Positions 28,238-37,248 of a DNA stretch of 54,309 bases are shown piece after piece. A program made the position numbers and the translations under genes. The notes below the pieces were generated by a model. That model saw nothing but the letters and a program-made list of their open reading frames with translations. It made no database searches and was not told where the DNA came from. Positions within the stretch are counted from its first letter, which is position 1; the number at the start of each line of letters is the position of its first letter. The DNA is taken from NCBI GenBank assembly GCA_016871155.1, contig VFZO01000013.1, positions 1-54,309 of the forward strand. The letters run 5' to 3'. The stretch is from Acidobacteriota bacterium (lineage in GTDB: Bacteria > Acidobacteriota > Terriglobia > Bryobacterales > Bryobacteraceae).

Positions 28238-28732
28238 TCAGTAACGAAGTGGTTCCCTGGTGAGCGCCGCGAAGAAGGCGCGGCGCCCGTCGCACCATCT
28301 TTTCGGGAGCGTGAACTCCTCGTGGCTCTCGATTCCCGCATACAGCCAGGCGGCGGTATCGCAGAAGGCTTCGCAGGCATAAGAGTTCGTCCGCACAGGC
28401 CGTTCGCCCTTTCGCCATTCGCTGGACCAGCCGAGTTCGCCCCGCGCGCCCCGGCGCAGTTCCGCGGCGATCACACTTTTCCACGCGGCGCGCTTTGGAT
28501 TCCCAAGGCGCACCCAGACGAAATGAAAGATCTCGTGGACGAGAATGCGGTCTCGCTCTTTGCTATCGCGCCGCAGACGGGGATGCAGATGAATTACGCG
28601 CCCTCGAATGTCGGAGCCGGCGACGGCATCGCGAGATCCATCCCGCAAACCGGACGTCCAGACGATCCGGATGGGTTCGCTATTCGATTGCGAGAGGACC
28701 GAACGCAGGCGTCCCCATATCGAGTTCGTCAT
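28238..28732 (-). CDS. Small HExxH putative zinc metallopeptidase
   Basis: A 164-residue protein with H-E-I-F-H at residues 66-70 on a hydrophobic helix (ILVHEIFHFVW), and a second helix E121-A-F-C-D125 (YACEAFCDTAAWL). HExxH plus a downstream ExxxD is the pattern of small gluzincin-type zinc peptidases. There is no signal peptide, so it may act in the cytoplasm unless exported otherwise. The start overlaps the end of the esterase gene by 53 bases, and no ribosome-binding site is visible. A later start is possible, but an in-frame Met is not available before the motif. It ends 27 bases before PSD1 module 1. Function is unknown, and the peptidase call rests on the motifs alone. Confidence 0.65.
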   Translation of the reverse strand: MTNSIWGRLRSVLSQSNSEPIRIVWTSGLRDGSRDAVAGSDIRGRVIHLHPRLRRDSKERDRILVHEIFHFVWVRLGNPKRAAWKSVIAAELRRGARGELGWSSEWRKGERPVRTNSYACEAFCDTAAWLYAGIESHEEFTLPKRWCDGRRAFFAALTREPLRY

Positions 28733-30152
28733 TCAGATTCACATACGGATCGCGCCCTGCCCCGTAGTGCACGGTGGCGCCCTCCGGCAACTTACCGGAT
28801 ATGTGGAGCACCACGGCGTTCCCATCCCGAGGGTCGACCTGCGCGCGAAAGATCGCCGGAATCGCGGCGCCGCCGGCGTCGTGAATCGAGAAGCCCGCCA
28901 GCCGGCCCGCCGTCACCAGCTTGCCGTTTACTTCGGCGAAAAGGATTCGTACCGTCTGGCCGTCGCGCTTGGCGTTCACGGGCCTGGGGCCGCGGCGGTA
29001 GGGCTTGAACTTTTCGAGTTCGGGATGCATATCGTGGGAGACCAGATCGGCCGTTCGCCGCGCCAGGCGCTTCAGATCCGGAGTGCCGATATGAATGCCA
29101 TCGTCCAGTGAGAGATCCACGGCGGGCACCATACCGGCTTTCGGAGTTCTGGACTCGAGCTTTCGCTGCGCCTCCTGCACCATGTTCCATTCCGCCTGGT
29201 TCGCATTCGAGACATGGCGGCCGATTTGCACGTAGTAGAACGGCAGGTCCGGCTGGTGGAGATCCTGGCGAAACGCAGCAATCAGCTTCTCGAACTTATC
29301 CATATACTGGCCGATCACTTTCGGATTCGCGTCCGATTCGCCCTGATACCAGAGCATCCCGCGCACCCGGCCGCCAACCGCGGTGACTCGGCGAATGGTG
29401 GCGCCATAAAGAGAATCCCCCTGCTTGTCGCGGCCCGCGGGACTCCACTGTTCCATGGACGTTCCGCCGTGCGCGCACGGCACAAGGCCGACCGGCACGC
29501 CGGTGCGGCGCAGCATCTCCTTGGCAAAGGGCAGGCCCATGCCCGCGCCCTTCTTGCGGTTGGCGACGTACTGCTCCAGTTCCTGGCCTTCCAACTTCTT
29601 CGGGATGCCGTCCTTGTCTTTTCGCCAATGCACGCGGTCCGCGGCGTTGACGAGTTGATGCAAGGGCTCCGAGGCAAGCACCCACCGGTCCGACTGGTCG
29701 AACGATCGAATTCTCGCATCGGAGGGTTCCACGTCGACGAGGTCGCCGACGCCCTCCATGTTACTTTGGCCGGCTAGGACCCAAAGGTCGCCGACGAAGA
29801 AATCCTTTACAGAATCCACGCTGGTGCTGCCTGCGACTTTGATCTCCAAGGTGTAGGGACCGCCCTGTGGAATCTCCTTGAGTTCTCCGGACCAGGAGCC
29901 TCCGGCACGGACTTTTTCCAGCGCTCTCCAATCCTGACCAGTGATGGGTTCGCCTTTATCGTTAACTATTCGTGCTTCCACGAACTTGTTGACGGATACC
30001 CTCGGCGCGGTTCCCGCGATTCGAACGTCCGCCCGTCCATCGCCATTCCGCTGCAAGACCGATCCGGTGCTCGGACCTAGATTGATGCGCAGGTCCTGTG
30101 CGGACATGGCACAGGCGATCAGCGCAAGTTGTAAGGTTACCCTTGGGAACAT
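28680..30152 (-). CDS. Exported sialate O-acetylesterase-type SGNH hydrolase (SASA domain)
   Basis: A 490-residue secreted esterase. ATG 30150-30152 is preferred to the TTG two codons earlier because it begins a signal peptide (MFPRVTLQLALIACAMSAQD). The SGNH block I is VLAGQSNMEG, with Ser120 as the likely nucleophile. YQGESDAN is the family's central motif, HGGTSMEQWSP another, and the Asp/His partner is in DDGIHIGTPDLKRLA. A beta-sandwich precedes and follows the catalytic domain. SASA-domain enzymes remove acetyl groups from sialic acids or, in environmental bacteria, from plant polysaccharides such as xylan. It heads the run that includes PSD1 module 1 and diverges from the isomerase-like gene, with 29 bases between starts. 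Confidence 0.88.
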   Translation of the reverse strand: MFPRVTLQLALIACAMSAQDLRINLGPSTGSVLQRNGDGRADVRIAGTAPRVSVNKFVEARIVNDKGEPITGQDWRALEKVRAGGSWSGELKEIPQGGPYTLEIKVAGSTSVDSVKDFFVGDLWVLAGQSNMEGVGDLVDVEPSDARIRSFDQSDRWVLASEPLHQLVNAADRVHWRKDKDGIPKKLEGQELEQYVANRKKGAGMGLPFAKEMLRRTGVPVGLVPCAHGGTSMEQWSPAGRDKQGDSLYGATIRRVTAVGGRVRGMLWYQGESDANPKVIGQYMDKFEKLIAAFRQDLHQPDLPFYYVQIGRHVSNANQAEWNMVQEAQRKLESRTPKAGMVPAVDLSLDDGIHIGTPDLKRLARRTADLVSHDMHPELEKFKPYRRGPRPVNAKRDGQTVRILFAEVNGKLVTAGRLAGFSIHDAGGAAIPAIFRAQVDPRDGNAVVLHISGKLPEGATVHYGAGRDPYVNLNDELDMGTPAFGPLAIE

Positions 30153-30181
30153 GTTCAAAATAGTATCATCGCGGGGTGACG

Positions 30182-31246
30182 ATGCAACGCAGGGAGTTCC
30201 TTACCGGCGCGCTGGGAGCCGCAACGCTCCAGGCGAAGATGACGGGGCCTATCCCGATCGGCCTGAATACATACTGTCTCCGGTCGCTGCGCTGGCACGA
30301 CGTAGAGCACTTGGAGTATTGCGCTAAACAGAGGCTGGACGCAATATTTCTACAGGATTCGCTGGATCCGAAGAAGGACGATCCGTCGCATTGGCAGTGG
30401 GTGCGCGGCCGCGCCAAGGAACTCGGGCTCCACCTGGAGACGGGCGGCGGCGGGTTTTTGCCGCGAACGCCAGGCGACAAAGGAGCGTCAATCGCAAACC
30501 TGCGACAGAACATCCGGCGTGCCGCCGCGATGGGTTCCCCGATCATGCGCGTGATTCTGGCCTCCGACCGCGCGAGCTTTCCACCAGGTCCAGTGGAGGC
30601 GCACATGGAGACGGCGATTCAGCTCTTTCGCGAGGTAAAGTCGCAGGCCGTCGACGCAAACGTCAAGCTCGCCGTCGAGGTGCACAAGGACCTGCAGGCC
30701 TGGGAGCACAAGATCGTCATTGAGGAGGCAGGCAAAGACTTCGTCGGGACCTACCTGGATACGGGCAACCCGGTGTTCGTTTTGGAGGATCCGTCGCAAA
30801 CCCTCGAGGTGCTGGGTCAATACGCCCTGACCGTTCACCTGCGAGACTCGGTTGTGTATGAACACCGCGATGGCATCGCTGTGCAATGGGTGCCGCTAGG
30901 CGAAGGTACGATCGACTTCCCCAAGTTCATCGCACGGCTTCGCGAGATCGTCACCGGTGTCCACATCTACATCAAACCCATTACCGGCCGGCCGCCCTAC
31001 GTTCACAAGATTTACGACAAGGATTTCTGGACAGCGTTCCCAAAGGCCCGTTCCGCCGACTTCGCCCGGTTTTTGACCCTCGCCAAGAAAGGCCATCCGT
31101 ACGACGGGCACGTTGTGATCGAGGATCTCTACGGCCGGCCGGTGCCCGGCCACTTCCTCTCGGCCGTTCAATACCAGCAGCGCGAACATATGGAGCGGTC
31201 TATCGCCTACGCTCGCAAGGTGCTGGGCCTGGGAGTGCGGAGCTAG
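30182..31246 (+). CDS. Exported xylose-isomerase-like TIM-barrel protein (sugar phosphate isomerase/epimerase family)
   Basis: A 354-residue protein with a twin-arginine leader (MQRREFLTGALGAATLQA). ATG 30182 is chosen because GGGGTGA precedes it; a GTG two codons upstream is the alternative. The rest is an AP-endonuclease-2/xylose-isomerase barrel. Candidate metal ligands are Glu in KLAVEVHKD, Asp in GTYLDTGNP, His in LTVHLRDS and Glu in HVVIEDLYG. Members interconvert sugars or inositol derivatives, but exported ones are largely uncharacterised. It is divergent from the esterase operon and probably shares control with it. Confidence 0.83.
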   Translation: MQRREFLTGALGAATLQAKMTGPIPIGLNTYCLRSLRWHDVEHLEYCAKQRLDAIFLQDSLDPKKDDPSHWQWVRGRAKELGLHLETGGGGFLPRTPGDKGASIANLRQNIRRAAAMGSPIMRVILASDRASFPPGPVEAHMETAIQLFREVKSQAVDANVKLAVEVHKDLQAWEHKIVIEEAGKDFVGTYLDTGNPVFVLEDPSQTLEVLGQYALTVHLRDSVVYEHRDGIAVQWVPLGEGTIDFPKFIARLREIVTGVHIYIKPITGRPPYVHKIYDKDFWTAFPKARSADFARFLTLAKKGHPYDGHVVIEDLYGRPVPGHFLSAVQYQQREHMERSIAYARKVLGLGVRS

Positions 31247-31359
31247 GCTTTCGCGGTTGTCAGCTTCAAGAGGCACACGTCCTGAACGGCATTCTCCGCG
31301 AGCAGCAGGCGCATGATCGCGCGAGCCATCGCTCCGAAGCGGTGCTCGTTTTCGACCAA
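31243..31359 (-). other. Coding-like short frame of unknown origin
   Basis: A minus frame, open from about 31418 to TAG 31243-31245, encodes a segment that looks like a protein C-terminus: HRFGAMARAIMRLLLAENAV then QDVCLLKLTTAKA. Third-position G/C is high across it. It has TTG (31359) and ATG (31329, 31314) starts but no good ribosome-binding site. It begins just beyond the BON gene stop and overlaps the isomerase stop by 4 bases. It may be a tiny gene, the tail of a decayed gene, or chance. Confidence 0.3.
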
Positions 31360-31396
31360 CGAGACGCGCCGCCCCGGTAGGGATTTGGGCAACGGA

Positions 31397-31774
31397 CTAC
31401 CGGGGCTCCCCCCGCGTCACCTGAGCCCGGCGGCGGCCCTGCGCTAATCTGGCGCGTGCCTTCTCCTTGGCGTCTTCGGAGATTTGAATGTTGTTGACGA
31501 CGGCCCGTGCGCCCGCCGACTTGGCGAGACGGGTGGCGGCACCCTTGTGCTGTACAACACCCGTCTTCCCCTCGATGGTAACGACGCCGCCAGACGTCTT
31601 GAACTGAAATCCATTGCGTCCGATCTTCGATTTCGCCAGCTTTCCCTGGATTCGGGCTTGAATCTCCGCGTCCGTTGGCCGCACCGCAGAAGACACCGGC
31701 GCTTTGGGCCTCGCGTTCGGCTGCTGGCCGGGGAGCAGACAAAGGCAAGACACAGCGAGAAGGAATATTCGCAT
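31397..31774 (-). CDS. Exported BON-domain protein
   Basis: A 125-residue protein. ATG 31772-31774 is chosen because it begins a signal peptide (MRIFLLAVSCLCLLPGQ), possibly with a lipobox-like Leu-Ser-Cys. After a Pro/Ala linker, one BON domain covers about 45-110: DAEIQARIQGKLAKS, then GVVTIEGKTGVVQHKGAA and ARAVVNNIQIS. BON domains are thought to bind phospholipid membranes and occur in periplasmic stress proteins. The C-terminal ~20 residues are strongly basic. It diverges from PSD1 module 2 with a 54-base shared promoter region. The exact role is unknown. Confidence 0.8.
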   Translation of the reverse strand: MRIFLLAVSCLCLLPGQQPNARPKAPVSSAVRPTDAEIQARIQGKLAKSKIGRNGFQFKTSGGVVTIEGKTGVVQHKGAATRLAKSAGARAVVNNIQISEDAKEKARARLAQGRRRAQVTRGEPR

Positions 31775-31828
31775 CCTATGTAGATAGTGGGCGCCAAACG
31801 CCAAAACTCTCATTTAGAATTTAGTCAG

Positions 31829-34606
31829 ATGCGAATTTTAGCGATCATCGCGACGCTGGCGGTCTCCGCGGCGGAGCCGGGCCTGGAGTTCAATCGCGAC
31901 GTCCGGCCGATCCTGTCCGACCGCTGCTTCGTGTGCCACGGCCCAGACGCAACGTCCAAAGGAGTCCCGACCCGGCTGGATGTCGAAGCGGACGCCAGAA
32001 AAGCCGCACCCAAGATCGTTTCGCGCATTACGTCCGGACATAGTGCCATGCGGATGCCGCCGGCCGCCACCGGCATGAAGCTGAGCGAGCGGGAAATTGC
32101 GACTTTGACCAAATGGGTGGAACTCGGTACGCCGTGGCAAAAACATTGGGCATTCCTTCCGCCAGTGCGCCACGCCAGAACCATCGACAGCTTCGTTCGC
32201 GAACGGCTGCGCCGGGAAGGTCTCACGCCATCCGCCGAGGCAGGTAAGGAGACTCTGCTGCGGCGCGCGGCGCTGGACATTACAGGTCTTGCACCCACTC
32301 CGGCCGAACTTGGCAGCGCGGTGAGCCTGCCCTACGAAGCCTGGCTGGATCGATTGCTCGCCTCGCCCCGCTACGGCGAACGGATGGCCGCCCGATGGCT
32401 GGACGCCGCGCGCTATGCAGACACCAACGGCTATCAGTTCGATGGCGAACGCGTGATGTGGCGATGGCGCGATTACGTCATCGAGAGTTTCAACAAGAAC
32501 AAACCGTACAACCGGTTCGTGATGGAGCAAATCGCCGGAGATTTGTTGCCGGACGCGTCGTTTGAAAGCCGCCTGGCGACAGGCTTCAACCGCAATCATC
32601 GCGGCAACACAGAGGACGGCATTATCGCCGAGGAGTACGCGGTGGAATACGTGGTCGACCGGGTGGAGACCACCTCGGCGGCATTCCTGGGACTCACCCT
32701 GGGATGCGCGCGTTGCCACAACCACAAGTACGACCCGATCACGCAGAAGGAGTTCTACCAATTCTTCGCCTATTTCAACAACGTACCGGAGCGGGGGCGC
32801 GCGATGAAGTACGGCAACTCGCCGCCATTACTGGTGGCGCCGACGGCGGCCCAGCGCGCGGAACTGGACCGGCGCGACGAAGAGATTCGGAAGCTGGAGG
32901 CCGGACTGCGGCGCGATAGCGCGAACACCAAGGTGACGGGCGAATGGTATCCGTTTGTTGGCCGGCAGGAGACGAGCGATCCAAAGGCGCTGGACTTCGA
33001 CATCGAAGACAGATTTTCCATCCTGGCGAACGTTCAGGCGGATGGCGTGATCGCATCCAGAAAGTCCTCCGCCAGCGCCAAATCGAAAGGAATTCAATTC
33101 TTCGTCCGGAATGGCAAGGTCCATTTCCAGATGAACAACGCATACGATACCGACGCGTTGCGGGTCGTGACGGAACGCGCCCTGGAGGCGGGCAGAACGC
33201 ATCTGGTGGCGGTTTCGTACTCCGGAACGCGAATGGCGGAGGACGCGCGAATCTACATCGACGGCCAGCCCGCCAAGACGGTTTTCGAATCCGACACGCT
33301 GTACCGGCCGTTCCGCAACGCGGGCGCCAAGTTCGTGTCGACGTTTCAGTCCGCGCCGGGCATCCGTCTGTACTCCCGCGACTTGAGCGCGGACGAGATG
33401 GCCGCCACCTTCGCGGCTCGCGCGCGCCTCTCGGAAGTCCAAACGAACGAACTGTCCTTCGCCGCGAATCAACCGGGTCTGTGGAGCGAAATCATCAACA
33501 AACGCGAGGAGCGCGAGCGATTCACGCGAACGTTTCCGACGGCCATGGTGATGGGGGAGTCTGCCGTGCCCAAGAAGACTCACCTCTTGATCCGCGGCGC
33601 CTACGACAAGCCGGGTGAAGAGGTGAGGCCAGGCTTGCCGGCGATTCTGGGCGGCAGCGCGCCGAGCCGTTTGGAACTGGCGAAGTGGATGGTGGACCGC
33701 AGCAATCCTCTCACCGCGCGGGTATTCGTGAACCGGGTGTGGCAGTCGATCTTCGGCGTGGGACTGGTTAAGACGGCGGAGGACTTTGGCCAGCAGGGCG
33801 AATGGCCGACGCATCCGGAGTTGCTCGATACGCTGGCGGTGGACTTCATGGAGAGCGGCTGGGATACGAAGGCGCTGATGAAGAAAATCCTGCTTTCGGA
33901 AACGTACCGGCAGAGTTCTCGCGCCACGCCGGAGCATCTGGCGAAGGATCCAGATAACCGGCTGTTGGCCCGGGGGCCGCGTCTGCGCCTTTCGGCGGAG
34001 ATGATTCGCGACGTCGCACTGCAACAGGCGGGCCTGCTGCACGAGCGGCTCGGCGGACCTTCTGTAAAGCCGTATCAGCCCGACGGCCTATGGAAAGAGG
34101 TCATCATGCAGGACATTTACTATGTGCAGTCGAAGGGGAGCGACCTGTACCGCCGCGGCCTGTACACATTCTGGAAGCGAACCTCCGCGCCGCCGATGAT
34201 GATGAACTTCGACGCATCGCAGCGGGAAGCGTGCATGGTCCGCGAGAATCGAACCAATACACCGTTGCAGGCGCTGAATTTGATGAACGACGTCACGTTC
34301 CTTGAGGCCGCCCGCTTTGTGGGGCAGCGGATGATTCTGGAGGGTGGCGCGGGTATTGAGGCCCGCCTGCGGCACGGTTACCGGATTGTCCTTGGGCGGT
34401 ATCCGAAGGCGAAAGAGTTGGAGATTGTCCGGGCCAGTCTCTCGTATCACCGGGACCACTTCGCGTCGAATCCGAAAAAGCTGGAGGCGTACTTAAGCCA
34501 CGGCGATTCCGCGCCGGACGTTTCCATCGATAAGCGGGAACTGGCCGCCTATGCCGCCGTCGCCAGCCTGCTGATGAATACCGACGAGGCGATCACAAAG
34601 GAATGA
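31829..34606 (+). CDS. PSD1/DUF1549/DUF1553 cytochrome-domain protein with LamG-like insert (module 2)
   Basis: A 925-residue exported protein. The start at 31829 gives a signal peptide ([17 protein letters not shown]); a longer in-frame start adds a signal-less extension. Heme motif C-F-V-C-H is at 33-37 and a second, C-A-R-C-H, near 293 in the DUF1549 domain. A LamG-like segment ([11 protein letters not shown]) precedes DUF1553 ([14 protein letters not shown] ... [14 protein letters not shown]). It is closer to module 1 than to module 3: the block [19 protein letters not shown] is shared with module 1. No ribosome-binding site is seen, but TAGAAT at 31815-31820 would start transcription almost at the ATG. 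Its stop overlaps the next start as ATGA. Confidence 0.92.
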   Translation: MRILAIIATLAVSAAEPGLEFNRDVRPILSDRCFVCHGPDATSKGVPTRLDVEADARKAAPKIVSRITSGHSAMRMPPAATGMKLSEREIATLTKWVELGTPWQKHWAFLPPVRHARTIDSFVRERLRREGLTPSAEAGKETLLRRAALDITGLAPTPAELGSAVSLPYEAWLDRLLASPRYGERMAARWLDAARYADTNGYQFDGERVMWRWRDYVIESFNKNKPYNRFVMEQIAGDLLPDASFESRLATGFNRNHRGNTEDGIIAEEYAVEYVVDRVETTSAAFLGLTLGCARCHNHKYDPITQKEFYQFFAYFNNVPERGRAMKYGNSPPLLVAPTAAQRAELDRRDEEIRKLEAGLRRDSANTKVTGEWYPFVGRQETSDPKALDFDIEDRFSILANVQADGVIASRKSSASAKSKGIQFFVRNGKVHFQMNNAYDTDALRVVTERALEAGRTHLVAVSYSGTRMAEDARIYIDGQPAKTVFESDTLYRPFRNAGAKFVSTFQSAPGIRLYSRDLSADEMAATFAARARLSEVQTNELSFAANQPGLWSEIINKREERERFTRTFPTAMVMGESAVPKKTHLLIRGAYDKPGEEVRPGLPAILGGSAPSRLELAKWMVDRSNPLTARVFVNRVWQSIFGVGLVKTAEDFGQQGEWPTHPELLDTLAVDFMESGWDTKALMKKILLSETYRQSSRATPEHLAKDPDNRLLARGPRLRLSAEMIRDVALQQAGLLHERLGGPSVKPYQPDGLWKEVIMQDIYYVQSKGSDLYRRGLYTFWKRTSAPPMMMNFDASQREACMVRENRTNTPLQALNLMNDVTFLEAARFVGQRMILEGGAGIEARLRHGYRIVLGRYPKAKELEIVRASLSYHRDHFASNPKKLEAYLSHGDSAPDVSIDKRELAAYAAVASLLMNTDEAITKE

Positions 34607-35949
34607 TGCACCGAAGAGGTTTTCTATTCTCCACCGCCGCCGCGACGCTGCTGGGTGCCGCGGCGCCCAAGGCCAAGCGTGTCATCTATCTGTTCCAGCA
34701 TGGCGGCCCGTCGCAACTGGACCTGTTCGATTGGAAGCCGGAGCTTTATCGTCATCGGGGCAAGAACCTGCCCGCTTCCATCCGGATGGGTCAGCGGCTG
34801 ACGGGAATGACAGCGTATCAAGAGTCGTTTCCCACGGCGTCGAGCCTGTTCAAGTTCGCGCAGCACGGCCAGTCCGGGGCGTGGTTGAGCGAGTTGCTTC
34901 CGCACACCGCGAGGATCGCCGATGAACTCTGCATCATGAAGTCGATGCACACCGAGGCGATCAACCACGATCCGGCGGTGACGTTCTTTCAAACCGGCTT
35001 CCAGTTGGCCGGGCGGCCGTCCATCGGCTCCTGGCTGGCGTATGGACTGGGCAGCGAGAACAAGGATCTTCCGGCGTTTGTCGTCATGATCTCCCAGGGA
35101 CGGGGCAATTCCCAGGCCCTGGCCGACCGTATGTGGGGCAGCGGTTTCCTGCCGACGAAGTACCAGGGCGTGAAGTTCCGCTCCGGGCGGGATCCCGTTC
35201 TGTATTTGAGCAATCCAGACGGATATGACGCGGGCGCGCGCCGGCGCTATCTGGACGACCTGGGCGCGCTGAACCAATTGAAACTGGAGGAGAGCGGCGA
35301 TCCGGAAATCGCCACACGTATCGCCCAGTACGAGATGGCGTTTCGAATGCAGTCGTCGGTCCCGGATCTGACGGACCTTTCCAAGGAACCGGAAAAGACG
35401 TTTGAGATGTACGGCGCGACGGCGCGAACGCCAGGGTCATACGCGGCGAATTGCATTCTGGCCCGGCGTTTGGCGGAACGCGGCGTACGCTTCATACAAC
35501 TTTTCCATCGCGGTTGGGACCAGCACAATAAGCTACCCACCGAAATCGTGAAACAGTGCGAGGATACCGATCAGCCGACGGCGGCGCTCATCCTGGACCT
35601 GAAGCAGCGGGGCATGCTGGACGATACGCTGATCGTCTGGGGCGGCGAGTTCGGCCGCACCGTCTATTCGCAAGGGGAGTTGACGGATACGAACTATGGC
35701 CGGGATCATCATCCACGCTGCTTCACGATGTTCGCCGCCGGCGGCGGTTTCCGCAAAGGCTACACATACGGCGAGACGGACGATTTCAGCTACAACATCG
35801 TGAAGGACCCGATGGATGTCCACGACCTGCACGCGACCCTGCTGCACCTTCTGGGCGTGGACCACACGCAGCTCACCTTCAAATTCCAAGGCCGCCACTA
35901 CCGCCTGACCGACGTGCACGGCAAAGTCGTTCAGCCACTGCTTTCGTAA
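34603..35949 (+). CDS. DUF1501 protein (module 2)
   Basis: A 448-residue DUF1501 protein coupled to PSD1 module 2 through a 4-base ATGA overlap. The leader [20 protein letters not shown] is a twin-arginine signal. All family motifs are intact: [65 protein letters not shown] and [15 protein letters not shown]. The protein is likely periplasmic. It is followed after 54 bases by an M20 peptidase on the same strand. Chemistry is unknown, as for module 1. Confidence 0.92.
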   Translation: MMHRRGFLFSTAAATLLGAAAPKAKRVIYLFQHGGPSQLDLFDWKPELYRHRGKNLPASIRMGQRLTGMTAYQESFPTASSLFKFAQHGQSGAWLSELLPHTARIADELCIMKSMHTEAINHDPAVTFFQTGFQLAGRPSIGSWLAYGLGSENKDLPAFVVMISQGRGNSQALADRMWGSGFLPTKYQGVKFRSGRDPVLYLSNPDGYDAGARRRYLDDLGALNQLKLEESGDPEIATRIAQYEMAFRMQSSVPDLTDLSKEPEKTFEMYGATARTPGSYAANCILARRLAERGVRFIQLFHRGWDQHNKLPTEIVKQCEDTDQPTAALILDLKQRGMLDDTLIVWGGEFGRTVYSQGELTDTNYGRDHHPRCFTMFAAGGGFRKGYTYGETDDFSYNIVKDPMDVHDLHATLLHLLGVDHTQLTFKFQGRHYRLTDVHGKVVQPLLS

Positions 35950-36003
35950 TGCGGCCATCGTCCAAGAGGTTCATCGAGAACCGTAACATCTGGGAGTCTT
36001 TTC

Positions 36004-37242
36004 GTGCTCGCACAACTCGGTAGCGCCGTCATCTCGGCGCTCCTCGCCGCCGTCGACGGCGAGTCCGCTTCCGCCACGGAACTGCTGGAAAAACTGGTCT
36101 CGCGGAACTCGGGTACGTTTCACACCGCCGGCGTCCAATCGATCGCCAATACGATGGAGGCCGAACTCAAAGCACTCGGTTTCACGACGCGCCAGATCGA
36201 CAACTCGGCGATTCAGCGCGGAGCGCATGTGTACGCCGAACGCCGCGGAAAGGCGCCGGGCAAACCCGTGTTGCTGATCGGGCACATGGATACCGTGTTC
36301 GAGCCGTCCCATCCTTTTCAGAACTGGGAGCGCAAGGGACGAACCGCCGTTGGACCAGGAACCTCGGACATGAAGGGCGGTCTGGTTGTAATGCTCACGG
36401 CTTTGAAAGCGATGGCCAAGGCCGGTGAGCTCGATAACGTCTCGCTGACGGTGTTTCTAACCGGCGACGAAGAGGCGCCCGGCGAACTGAGACAGGCGCG
36501 GCAAGGTTTGATCGAAGCGGGCAAGCAGGCCAGGGCGGCGCTCTGTTTTGAGACCGGCATTCGCGGCGTGGGGCAGGACTTCGCCTCCACGGCCCGCCGG
36601 GGTTTCGTTGGTTGGGAACTGCGATCCAGCGGTACCGCCGCGCACTCCGGCCAAATATTCACGGAGCGGGCCGGCTACGGGGCCGTGTTCGAAATCAGCC
36701 GGATTCTCAACGAATTTCAGAGCACGCTGCGAGAGCCGAACATGACATTCAACGTGGGGCTCCTGTTGGGCGGTGCGAACGCGAAGGCCGACCGGTCCGG
36801 AACGAGTTCCGTAACGGGCAAGGACAACATTGTTCCCTCCGAGGCGCTCGCCCGGGGTGAAGTTCGCGCGCTTTCGCCGGAGCAGGTGGCCCGCATCAAG
36901 GACCGGATGCACGCCATCGTCGCCAAGAACCTGCCGGGAACCAAGTCCACGTTGACGTTTGAAGAGGGCTATCCGCCGATGGCTCCCACGCCGGGCAACA
37001 AGCGATTGCTCCAGCTTCTGAACGAAGGCAGCCGGGCCGCGGGTCTCGGCGAGATCGGCGAGTTGGACCCGATGCAGCGCGGAGCGGGCGACATCTCGTT
37101 TATCGCACCGTATGTCGACAGCCTGTCCGGGCTCGGCGCGATCGGCACAGGCGCCCACGCCGCCGGGGAGTCGGTGGATCTGGAAAGCATTCCACGCCAG
37201 GCCAAGCGGGCTGCGCTGCTGATCCGGCGGCTCGGTCTGTAG
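36004..37242 (+). CDS. M20-family metallopeptidase (glutamate carboxypeptidase-like)
   Basis: A 412-residue zinc peptidase with all M20 catalytic residues: His94 and Asp96 (GHMDTVFE), Asp122 (GPGTSDMKGG), catalytic Glu156-Glu157 (TGDEEAPG), Glu182 (CFETG), and the last ligand His385 (GTGAHAAGE). A dimerisation domain occupies about 200-310. The order of motifs is closest to carboxypeptidase G2-like enzymes, which remove C-terminal Glu or hydrolyse amide-linked amino acids. GTG 36004 is the chosen start, with GGGAG 8 bases upstream. The N-terminus is weakly hydrophobic, so export is uncertain. It follows DUF1501 module 2 and converges on DUF1501 module 3 with 6 bases between. Confidence 0.9.
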   Translation: MLAQLGSAVISALLAAVDGESASATELLEKLVSRNSGTFHTAGVQSIANTMEAELKALGFTTRQIDNSAIQRGAHVYAERRGKAPGKPVLLIGHMDTVFEPSHPFQNWERKGRTAVGPGTSDMKGGLVVMLTALKAMAKAGELDNVSLTVFLTGDEEAPGELRQARQGLIEAGKQARAALCFETGIRGVGQDFASTARRGFVGWELRSSGTAAHSGQIFTERAGYGAVFEISRILNEFQSTLREPNMTFNVGLLLGGANAKADRSGTSSVTGKDNIVPSEALARGEVRALSPEQVARIKDRMHAIVAKNLPGTKSTLTFEEGYPPMAPTPGNKRLLQLLNEGSRAAGLGEIGELDPMQRGAGDISFIAPYVDSLSGLGAIGTGAHAAGESVDLESIPRQAKRAALLIRRLGL

Positions 37243-37248
37243 CGAACG

